DNA of 41,080 nt, taken from an uncultured Bacteroidales bacterium (GTDB lineage: Bacteria; Bacteroidota; Bacteroidia; Bacteroidales; Muribaculaceae). The translations under genes were made by a program, and so were the position numbers. Where the stretch lies: assembly GCA_947072905.1 (NCBI GenBank), contig CAMTKF010000002.1:68334-109413 (forward strand). The letters are read 5' to 3'. The notes beneath the pieces are model-generated. The model had not been told where the DNA came from. It did not search any database and saw only the letters and a list, made by a program, of their open reading frames with translations. Below, piece by piece: positions 5,369 through 12,104 of this stretch; position 1 is the first letter of the stretch; every line of letters starts with the position of its first letter.

Positions 5369-7375
5369 CCTATATTTTTTATTACGCATATCATTTATGC
5401 TGAGTTCGATTATTTCGTCATATTGATTCATCAAAATTATATCGCCTAACGGCAAATTGTTTCGTTTCATATATTCAATAGCATCGCGGAACTGACCTGC
5501 GTCCATATTCTCCAATTTTAGAGCTATTGTATCAGCTTGTGAAAATCCTTCTGCGAGATGTTGTTGGAGTGTATTCCAACTCGTTGAAGCGCTATATTTG
5601 AAATCAACCAAACGCGGATAGCCTTTCACCATCATAATAGCATCAGCATTGGTTGCCGAATCAGATTCAGGCAGGAATATAACATCCCTGCCACTTTTGC
5701 TCAATGCAAAGCCCATTCGTTTTGTATCCGGCCAATAGGCATCTTTTGTCTTGTGCCCGAGGTGTACAAAAATCTGTGTTTGTTCTTTGTTTAACTCAGG
5801 AACAAAATCTTCATTCCGTATCAGGTCGTTGAATATCTTCATCTTTTCCTGCTTGCTTCGGGCTTCGCTCAAACGCTTCTTCAGTTCGGGAGATGTCAGT
5901 GGTTTGTATTCGGGTTTATAATCACCATACCATCCTTTCTCAAGAGCTGATTGAATCTCCGGCAACTGCATTCTTGGTGCATCGCCTTTTGCTCCACGTG
6001 CTTTGACTACTCCACGTGCAACACCCGGATTGATTTCGAGATTATCGACCCTATAGTATTCAAGCGACTTAGTATTTACCCTCGAAGCAAATTCGGTGAA
6101 GTCCTTGATAAGTTTACCACTTTGGGGGTCATAGATACGCAGAGAGCCGTCGGCGAGACGTTCTGCCGTAATAATATGCCCACAGTTGTTTTCAAACCTG
6201 AAACGCAGATGGTAGCGTCCTGCCTCTGTCATCTCATTGCGCAGGCTCGTTGATAGGTTGCCGTCAAATCTGATGCCTTTAGGTATTGGCGGGTTCCCGT
6301 CAGCTCCGATAAATGCTATCTCGGGCTTCTTGGCAAGGATGGTTGGCATATACCATTCTTTCTTGGAATTGCCGTAAGCTTCAACATCGAAGCCACGTCG
6401 GCGCATTTCATTAGCAAGCACCGACGATTGACAATTGGAACGATACTGTGCGGCCTTCTTATAATTGGGATTACCGCGCATCTCGTTAGCCTCCTCAAAG
6501 GTCATTGGCGTACCGGCATTGATACCCAAAGCTTCAGCTACGGCCCTCATATTTCCTCCCGCGCCCCCGGCTACCGAGTGGCGCGATGCCTCGTGCTTTA
6601 AGATTTGGTTTATTGTCGCTCTGTTGTCGCTCACGAAATACGGCTTACTCTTGGCTGTTTCAATGCGCTCCGCGTTCTCTTGCACCCAATCGGTGAAGCA
6701 CTGCGGCATTTCGGTTACTTCGCCGGTGTAGCCGCCCTGAGGGGTGTCGTTGCCGTCGATGAGGGCTTGTTGGCGGGTGATGAACTCATCCTCGTCTGCT
6801 AACTTTGGCACGGCGTAGCAGCGGCAGAACGGGTGCCAGCCCACAAACTTGAAGGTCTTGGGGTAGACTCCGCACATCTCGTCGCAAATGTCCTCGATGG
6901 GGTGGTTGCCGCTGAGCTTTATCTCGATGCCTATAACGAAGTCGAGGTCGTTCCACCGCTCGTGGTCGGCGGTGCGGTAGGCCATGTTGTTCTCGGTGGC
7001 CGTAAGGCGCAGGGCGTTCTTGTAGCTGCTGCGGTACACACCTTGGCCGGGGTGATATGCGGCTGCGGCCTTGCTCAGGCGCAGTTGCCCTTTCTCATCC
7101 CTGACTCGGCGGAACAGCCGGTGCGGCTCGTTGAGGTATTGGCGTACATCGCGGCTGAGAGCCGCCGCGCTCTTGCCCTCGCCCAAACCAAGCTCCAGGG
7201 CCAGCTCCATCTCGCTCTTGAATTGATTGGTGAGCCGCCACACGCGGTCGCTCAGGTTCATACCGCGCTCTTTGCGCTTGTTGAATGCTTCGAGGGCGTC
7301 GAGGTGGGGCTGTGTCCATGCCCGAGCCCGGTCGCCAAACTTCTTTACCGCCCGGCTGTACTTGCTGCCCACCAT
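5342..7375 (-). CDS. MuF-domain polymorphic toxin with papain-like and nuclease-like domains, 5'-truncated
   Basis: A 677-residue frame from the first ATG. The frame is open for 23 more codons to 7444 (HPEEADYIGNRREWLL...), which read as MuF-family sequence, so the original N-terminus has been lost. Residues 1-195 are a phage head morphogenesis (MuF) region with YRSSYKNALRLTATE (114-128) and HPFCRC (181-186). The boundary motif PYFVSDNRAT is at 245-254. Residues 300-425 look like a papain-fold toxin/glutamine deamidase with C315 (SNCQ), H400 (CGHI) and D416/Q418 (YDPQSG). Residues 530-677 look like a PD-(D/E)xK nuclease with LPE (568-570), NADA (576-579) and DFK (591-593). No other head genes are nearby, so it is a cassette and not part of a prophage. 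Confidence 0.8.
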   Translation of the reverse strand: MVGSKYSRAVKKFGDRARAWTQPHLDALEAFNKRKERGMNLSDRVWRLTNQFKSEMELALELGLGEGKSAAALSRDVRQYLNEPHRLFRRVRDEKGQLRLSKAAAAYHPGQGVYRSSYKNALRLTATENNMAYRTADHERWNDLDFVIGIEIKLSGNHPIEDICDEMCGVYPKTFKFVGWHPFCRCYAVPKLADEDEFITRQQALIDGNDTPQGGYTGEVTEMPQCFTDWVQENAERIETAKSKPYFVSDNRATINQILKHEASRHSVAGGAGGNMRAVAEALGINAGTPMTFEEANEMRGNPNYKKAAQYRSNCQSSVLANEMRRRGFDVEAYGNSKKEWYMPTILAKKPEIAFIGADGNPPIPKGIRFDGNLSTSLRNEMTEAGRYHLRFRFENNCGHIITAERLADGSLRIYDPQSGKLIKDFTEFASRVNTKSLEYYRVDNLEINPGVARGVVKARGAKGDAPRMQLPEIQSALEKGWYGDYKPEYKPLTSPELKKRLSEARSKQEKMKIFNDLIRNEDFVPELNKEQTQIFVHLGHKTKDAYWPDTKRMGFALSKSGRDVIFLPESDSATNADAIMMVKGYPRLVDFKYSASTSWNTLQQHLAEGFSQADTIALKLENMDAGQFRDAIEYMKRNNLPLGDIILMNQYDEIIELSINDMRNKKYRQKIRGFLK
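6617..6913 (-). repeat. 297-bp direct repeat, copy inside the MuF toxin gene
   Basis: Partner of 3751-4047, same orientation and length. Similarity ends at AGCGGCAACC on one side, where the orphan copy meets the integrase stop, and just after the DNRAT boundary motif on the other, where the toxin domains diverge. Confidence 0.85.
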
Positions 7376-7459
7376 AGCATCGTTCTTGGCAGCTGAGAGC
7401 AGCCACTCCCGGCGGTTGCCTATATAATCGGCTTCCTCCGGATGCTATCTTCCCGATAA

Positions 7460-7467
7460 CAAAGGTA
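7460..7467 (-). promoter_or_regulatory. -7 element in front of the truncated MuF toxin
   Basis: TACCTTTG on the minus strand matches TAnnTTTG. The best upstream TTG is 17 bases away, shorter than usual, so the promoter is weaker evidence than the others. Transcription would begin near 7456, about 80 bases before the first ATG of the truncated gene. Confidence 0.4.
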
Positions 7468-7586
7468 TTATATCATTAATTGCCCAATCACAACCATACC
7501 AATATAAGGTTCTGCAACACCATAACAGAATAACGGCTGATTGCTATTTGACAGCAACCGGCCGTTATTGATACTGAGTGTGAAAG
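7468..7586. other. Intergenic stretch with a REP-like hairpin and the right island repeat
   Basis: TAACGGC (7531-7537) pairs with GCCGTTA (7561-7567) and encloses a second pairing, TTGCT (7541-7545) with AGCAA (7553-7557). The 24-bp direct repeat copy lies within this hairpin. No gene is seen here. Confidence 0.55.
7536..7559 (+). repeat. Right copy of 24-bp imperfect direct repeat flanking the accessory island
   Basis: GCTGATTGCTAT-TTGA-CAGCAACC, 21 of 24 bases identical to 1631-1654 and in the same orientation. It lies beyond the 5' truncation of the toxin gene, as expected for a boundary sequence. Confidence 0.5.
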
Positions 7587-7753
7587 TTAAGTAATCATTG
7601 AAAAATAGTTCATATCATCTGCTTGCCTTATGAACGCATCTTCAGCCCTCTTCATCGGTCATGTAGCTACGGCTACGCTCCCTCTTCATCGTATTGAATC
7701 TGCTGTCTATAAGACGGCGTATATAATATAACTATTTCCCAAAGCTTACTTAT
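7587..7753. mobile_element. 167-bp MITE-like repeat element, copy 1
   Basis: A non-coding element nearly identical to 40876-41043. Its two ends are long imperfect inverted repeats of about 45-50 bp, beginning TAAGTAA and including AAATAGTT. The middle holds GTAGCTACGGCTACGCTCC and two copies of TCTTCATCG. There is no frame for a transposase. It sits directly after the stop of the permease gene. No clear target-site duplication could be defined by eye. Confidence 0.75.
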
Positions 7754-7759
7754 GAGTTC

Positions 7760-8980
7760 TTATTTCAATGAAAAGCCAAGGTCTTCTATTACTTCCTTGA
7801 CGGCTGACATCTCGGGCTTGCCCTGGATGTGTGTTTCGCCCGGGGCAAGGTCTACTGTTACAGCTTCAACACCGGGGAGTTTTGCTATGTTCTTTTCTAC
7901 CATAGCCTTGCAATGACCACAGGTCATGCCTTTTACAATGATGGTTTGTTCGTTGTCCATTTTTTCTGATTTATTTGATTTGTATTTTAAAATTAACGCG
8001 TTAATAAGCAATGCTGTCAGCACCAATGAGCATATACCTGAGAATAGCCCTACGTTGAGATGGCAGTTGGTGTGTCCTGCCACCATAGGCATGGTGAACC
8101 AGTCGCGCGGCATCAGATAATCTATGCACAGTCCTATTGCAATGGCGCCTATGATTATAGTACCGAGGTAGATTGCTGCGGCTTTCTTGCCAAGTGATTT
8201 GCTGACTATGATGATTGAAGCAAAATTGGCTGCCGGACCTGCCATGAGCAGTACGAATGCCGCCCCGGGGCTGAGTCCTTTGAGCATCAGTGATAGTGCG
8301 ATAGGGATAGAGCCGGTGGAACATACATACATCGGCACAGCCACTATCACCACCGCAATCATCGAAAGCAGGGGATATTCGGCAAAAAAGGTGAAGAATC
8401 CGTCGGGGATAAACACCGTGATTGCAGCAGCTATCACCAAGCCGATTATCAGCCACTTGCCTATGTTTTGAATCATTTCCACAAAACCGTATCGCAAAGC
8501 GTCGAGAATCCTTCTGCCGAAGCTTGCCGATGCGGGGGCATCAATGGTGTCTACCTCAATGTCGCACGCGGTGCCCGAAGTCTTATCCTCGCGGTTCACT
8601 GCCATACCTCCGATAAAGGCGGTGACAAGCGCAGCCACAGGGCGGATTATGGCAAATGCCGGCCCTAACAGGGAATATGTGGCTGCAATGGAGTCTATTC
8701 CGGTCTGCGGTGTAGCTATGAGGAACGATGTGGACGCGCCCCTCGAAGCTCCGTTGCGACGCAACGACACTGCAGTGGGTAGCACTCCGCATGAGCACAA
8801 TGGCAATGGCACGCCTATCAATGCAGCCTTGATTACCGCCCACGCGCCGGGCCGTGAAAGATGTTTCCTGTAGAAATTACCGGGTACGAAAGCATATAAC
8901 ACGCCGGCAATTAAAAAGCCGAGTAGCAGATAAGGTGCCATTTCGGCGAGCATATTGATTAATGAGTATATGAATTCCAT
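7760..8980 (-). CDS. SO_0444-family Cu/Zn efflux permease with C-terminal HMA domain
   Basis: A 406-residue membrane protein. The first 340 residues have about eight hydrophobic segments and the signature PLPLCSCGVLP (58-68), typical of the ArsP/DUF318 permease family, with a second family motif at VPMYVCSTGSIPIALSL. Residues 341-406 are a heavy-metal-associated domain with MTCGHC (C354, C357). This fusion corresponds to the SO_0444 Cu/Zn efflux group. Metal would be taken from the cytoplasmic HMA domain and exported across the inner membrane. The neighbouring regulator also has a CxxC HMA-like domain, so the pair forms a metal-response unit. The exact metal is not shown by sequence. Confidence 0.88.
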   Translation of the reverse strand: MEFIYSLINMLAEMAPYLLLGFLIAGVLYAFVPGNFYRKHLSRPGAWAVIKAALIGVPLPLCSCGVLPTAVSLRRNGASRGASTSFLIATPQTGIDSIAATYSLLGPAFAIIRPVAALVTAFIGGMAVNREDKTSGTACDIEVDTIDAPASASFGRRILDALRYGFVEMIQNIGKWLIIGLVIAAAITVFIPDGFFTFFAEYPLLSMIAVVIVAVPMYVCSTGSIPIALSLMLKGLSPGAAFVLLMAGPAANFASIIIVSKSLGKKAAAIYLGTIIIGAIAIGLCIDYLMPRDWFTMPMVAGHTNCHLNVGLFSGICSLVLTALLINALILKYKSNKSEKMDNEQTIIVKGMTCGHCKAMVEKNIAKLPGVEAVTVDLAPGETHIQGKPEMSAVKEVIEDLGFSLK

Positions 8981-8984
8981 AGTG

Positions 8985-9035
8985 CAAAGTTACAACATCT
9001 GCATAATTGCCGTGTTACAACATTCGCATGGATTG
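8985..9035 (-). promoter_or_regulatory. Permease promoter with tandem 21-bp operator repeats
   Basis: On the minus strand TAACTTTG (8985-8992) lies four bases before the permease ATG, so the mRNA would be almost leaderless. No good -33 box is present. On the plus strand GTTACAACATCTGCATAATTG (8989-9009) is repeated as GTTACAACATTCGCATGGATTG at 9014-9035, a 25-bp period. Tandem same-face sites near a promoter with a poor -33 box fit activation by the adjacent AraC-type regulator. Confidence 0.6.
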
Positions 9036-9054
9036 TTGCACTATTGTACATGTC

Positions 9055-9618
9055 TCATAATTCGTCAATCCCTGTGCGTGAGCCTTCATTGCGGAATTCT
9101 GATATTGTTACACCCAATGATTTTTTGAATGTGCGCGACAAGTGTGCCACGCTTGAAAATCCCACTCTGTCTGCAATCTCGGCAAGCGTGAGCTCGTTGT
9201 CAAACAACAGTTCCTTTACATATTCAATGCGTTGCGACATCAGGTAGCTTTGTATTGTACGGCCTTCTATAGATGAGAACATACGGCTGGCATATCGGAA
9301 ATCCAAATTTATAGTACGGCTTATAAATTCTGATAATTTGTATTTTATATCAGACGGGTCATGGCGTGCGTAATAACGTATGGCAGCCTTGATATTTTCA
9401 AGCATTATATGTTCGTGCGACTTCAATGGCTCAAACCCCACGGCTCTTAGCCTGTCGTGGAAATTCTTCATGGTCTCAGAATCGGGTATGGTATTGAAAC
9501 TTACACTTCCCAATGTAACTTTGGAATCCGTTATACCCAAATCGCGGCATATATCCTCGACAGTCATCACGCAACGGCGGCATACCATGTTTTTTATGTG
9601 TAGTGTATCGGTCGGCAT
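9055..9618 (-). CDS. AraC-type regulator with N-terminal HMA-like metal-binding domain
   Basis: A 187-residue protein. Residues 1-70 resemble a heavy-metal-associated domain, with LHIKNMVCRRCVMTVED giving C13 and C16 in a CxxC loop. Residues 85-185 are an AraC/XylS DNA-binding domain with two helix-turn-helix units (YVKELLFDNELTLAEIADRVGF, SSVAHLSRTFKKSLG). This is a direct sensor-to-DNA-binding fusion. It lies just upstream of the efflux permease on the same strand with the tandem repeats between them, so it probably activates the permease when metal binds. It starts 13 bases after the end of the broken umuC. Confidence 0.87.
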   Translation of the reverse strand: MPTDTLHIKNMVCRRCVMTVEDICRDLGITDSKVTLGSVSFNTIPDSETMKNFHDRLRAVGFEPLKSHEHIMLENIKAAIRYYARHDPSDIKYKLSEFISRTINLDFRYASRMFSSIEGRTIQSYLMSQRIEYVKELLFDNELTLAEIADRVGFSSVAHLSRTFKKSLGVTISEFRNEGSRTGIDEL

Positions 9619-9631
9619 AGTGTATTATTTA

Positions 9632-10930
9632 TCAGCTTTTAATTTTGAAATCGTTAACGCGGGTTGAATAGTCGGGCGATTTGAGCGCGCGCCTTATGGC
9701 ATCTACAAACTTCACGGGCTTTCCATCAGCACCGATATTGCCGTAATGCTGCGAGGCCAGGGTAATCATATCCATTCCGAGCCTGCGGTTTATCTCATCA
9801 ATAGCTTCTGATACATTACGGAATTTGCGGCTTTGCTCGGCATTGTAATAGAAAAGGTCGGGCTGTATGGCATCGGCACTGCATATTCCCGACACCATAA
9901 CTCCGGCCCGTTTGTATTTTATGCCGGGACGGAAAATTTTTTTCAACAGATTAAGGGCCTCGGTGACTATCTCTATAACAGAATTTGTAGCGGTGGGAAA
10001 TGAGTGCGACATGCTGTTGTCGTACTGTTCGAGGTCATCTCTGAAATGGTTTGACTGTACAAAGACAGTGATAAGCGAACAAGCAGAATTCTGACGTCTG
10101 AGTTTCAGCGAGCAACGGGCTGCATAGTTTGCCATGTGTGGAGTCAAAGCGTCGAGACTGTCAATCATCCCGGGAAAACTGCGGCTTGTCATTATGCTCT
10201 TTTTTGTGGTTGAATTCAAGTCATCAAGTTCAATCGCATTTTCGCCGTTAAGTTCCAACCACGTACGCACTCCGGTTATATGATACTTGGTTTGAATCCA
10301 GCTGCGGGGGCGCCCGGCAAATTCATGAGCGTTGGTGATGCCATAGTATTCAAGCGACTTGGTTATCCTGCGGCCAATCCCCCACACCTTGTTTACGGGA
10401 AAAAGGCTCAGTGCTTTTATGCGCTAGTCTTCGGTGGCTATCACACAGCATTTTTTATATCCGGGATATTCTTTGGCAAATCTCGATGCTACTTTGGCAA
10501 GGGTTTTGGTCGGCGCAATACCCAGGCTCACGGGAATGCCGGTCCATTTTCTGACTTTGCGGCACAGGGCTTCGCCCCATTCCTTTATGTCGTCGCAGCT
10601 CATGTCCGAGAGGTCAAGGAAAGCCTCGTCAATGGAATACTGAAGCACAGCCGGAGCCTCGGTGCGCAGAACGGCCATCACCCTGGCCGACATGTCGCCG
10701 TACAGACTGTAGTTTGATGAAAAAGCCACTATACCACTGTCGGGATACTGCTGAAGCATCTCATGGTAAGGAAGCCCCTCGGGAATATTCATCTTCTTAA
10801 CTTCCTTGGAGCGAGCCACAACGCAACCGTCGTTATTGCTGAGCACAACGACGGGAGTCCGCTCAAGGTCAGGGCGGAAAACTCGCTCGCAGGAGCAGAA
10901 GAAATTGTCACAGTCAATCAGTCCCCACAT
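9632..10930 (-). pseudogene. umuC: umuC-like Y-family DNA polymerase, interrupted by an in-frame TAG
   Basis: The N-terminal part (10930 to 10424) begins MWGLIDCDNFFCSCERVFRP and has the active-site YSIDEAFLDLS. The C-terminal part (to 9632) contains VWGIGRRITKSLEYYGI and the normal UmuC tail. They are in the same frame and separated only by one TAG codon (10424-10426): the sequence runs IATED-TAG-RIKALSLFPV. A lysine or glutamine codon at that place would restore a 432-residue protein of normal length. It is therefore one nonsense substitution and not a frameshift. The truncated product keeps the catalytic residues but lacks the little finger and clamp-binding region. It was a translesion polymerase V catalytic subunit. 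A sequencing error or real amber suppression would be alternatives. Confidence 0.85.
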
Positions 10931-10937
10931 TATGCTT

Positions 10938-10968
10938 CAAAATTAGGCAATTTTTTCGGGATTCCAAA
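10938..10968 (-). promoter_or_regulatory. umuC promoter
   Basis: On the minus strand TTTG (10965-10968), exactly 19 bases, TAATTTTG (10938-10945), then seven bases to the ATG at 10930. The -33 box overlaps an inverted repeat CCAA (10964-10967) / TTGG (10973-10976), a possible operator shared with umuD. Confidence 0.7.
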
Positions 10969-10977
10969 TATATTGGT

Positions 10978-10985
10978 TAAATTTG
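10978..10985 (+). promoter_or_regulatory. umuD -7 element, near-leaderless
   Basis: TAAATTTG ends only four bases before the umuD ATG at 10990. If the usual spacing to the start site holds, the mRNA has no room for a ribosome binding site. The 59-bp gap to umuC must hold both divergent promoters. Confidence 0.6.
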
Positions 10986-10989
10986 CAAT

Positions 10990-11427
10990 ATGAAAGAGAT
11001 AGAGATATACAGCAGCGACTTGCATACAGTTCTCTCTATGCCTTACGCTGACGGAGGTATCAGAGCCGGTTTTCCATCGCCGGCTCAGGACTATATAGAC
11101 CGGAGCCTTGATCTCAACAGAGATCTGATAAGCCACCCGGCCGCTACTTTCTATGCGCGTGTTGTAGGGGTGTCGATGATTGACGCAGGAATCGACGAGG
11201 GCGATATACTTGTTATCGACAGAGCTTTGACACCACGGCACGGCGATATTGTTGTAGCTTTTATCAACGGGGAATTTACCGTTAAATATATTGATCTGTC
11301 TCAGAAAGACTTCGGCAAGATTTTGCTGAAGCCTGCAAATGACAAATTCGAACCCATCACAATTTCTGATAACGATGAGTTTACGGTATGGGGAGTTGTT
11401 TCAAAGATAATTAAAAATTTAAGATAA
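10990..11427 (+). CDS. umuD: UmuD-like self-cleaving subunit of DNA polymerase V
   Basis: A 145-residue S24-family peptidase. The likely self-cleavage site is A26-G27 in GIRAGFPSP, followed by the conserved PAQDYIDRSLDLN segment. The catalytic serine is S62 (GVSMIDAG) and the catalytic lysine K99 (GEFTVKYI). Length and motifs match UmuD, not LexA, because there is no DNA-binding domain. In most genomes umuD lies immediately before umuC on the same strand. Here it is divergent from the broken umuC with 59 bp between. It may be transcribed under SOS-type control through a site in that gap, but no known SOS box was recognised. Confidence 0.92.
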   Translation: MKEIEIYSSDLHTVLSMPYADGGIRAGFPSPAQDYIDRSLDLNRDLISHPAATFYARVVGVSMIDAGIDEGDILVIDRALTPRHGDIVVAFINGEFTVKYIDLSQKDFGKILLKPANDKFEPITISDNDEFTVWGVVSKIIKNLR

Positions 11428-11516
11428 AATTAGGCATACTTTCAAACAAGCAGCTTTCTGAATTGTTAATTAATCAGATTAAAGATTATAAAATAACATT
11501 CAACTAACATATAGCT

Positions 11517-11993
11517 ATGAAAGAAATTGCTGTTACCGGCCTTAATGGTCATGTATTGTCTGAAGTACTCTCTTACCTTCTTCATAAAGGCGTCACTGTA
11601 AATGCCTACGTCAACAATCCCGAACGTCTGATGGACACCAGCACACAGCTCACCGCATCGTTGCTCGATGTATACGACAAAGATCGTCTGTGCCGTCTGT
11701 TTACCGGTTACGACACAGTCATCATGACTTTTGATGATGACCAGAGCAATCACGACGAGAACTCATTCGTGCTCGAGAACTACGGGCGTATGGTGCATGC
11801 CGCCCGCGAAGCCGGAGTGAAAAGACTTGTGATTGTAGGTTCGCCGCAGGCCGAGGCCTTCTTCATCGGCGACCTGAAGCGCCAGGATGAGGTTGACTGG
11901 ACATTTGTATCAACCGAAGGCGATTTTGCCAAGCACGCAACCGACGAAGCCCTGACCCCCGCCACCCACAAGGCTGTTTATTCCGCTGAATAA
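11517..11993 (+). CDS. NAD(P)-binding Rossmann-fold protein (NmrA-like, short)
   Basis: A 158-residue protein beginning MKEIAVTGLNGHVLSEVLSY, a beta-alpha-beta start with a degenerate GxxGxx dinucleotide motif. The segment FTGYDTVIMTF and VKRLVIVGSPQAEAF are the expected strands of an atypical short-chain dehydrogenase of the NmrA/YwnB type. It lacks a clear YxxxK catalytic pair and ends early compared with typical 200-290 residue relatives. The role may be redox sensing or a small reductase activity; the substrate is unknown. It stands alone, with a strong terminator downstream. Confidence 0.75.
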   Translation: MKEIAVTGLNGHVLSEVLSYLLHKGVTVNAYVNNPERLMDTSTQLTASLLDVYDKDRLCRLFTGYDTVIMTFDDDQSNHDENSFVLENYGRMVHAAREAGVKRLVIVGSPQAEAFFIGDLKRQDEVDWTFVSTEGDFAKHATDEALTPATHKAVYSAE

Positions 11994-12037
11994 ATGATTA
12001 TTCTTTGAAATCACAGTAAATTTCAAAAAATATATTG

Positions 12038-12076
12038 AAGACCGGCGACCCGTAATTCGGGCTACCGGTCTTTTTC
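12038..12076 (+). terminator. Terminator of the Rossmann-fold gene
   Basis: AAGACCGG (12038-12045) pairs with CCGGTCTT (12065-12072), with further internal CCCG/CGGG pairing, followed by TTTTTCG. Confidence 0.8.
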
Positions 12077-12104
12077 GTTTGTAATCACAGATGTGCTGCC
12101 GGCA

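Noticed and set aside
5342..7375. The MuF gene as part of a prophage
   Set aside because: No terminase, portal, capsid, tail or lysis genes lie nearby and the N-terminus is missing.
6833..7396. 187-codon plus-strand ORF opposite the MuF toxin
   Set aside because: It is a GC-driven shadow of the MuF coding frame with Ala/Val/Leu-rich low-information sequence.
10388..10423. Frameshift in umuC
   Set aside because: The two halves are in the same frame, with family sequence RIKALSLFPV directly after the TAG, so a nonsense codon explains the break.
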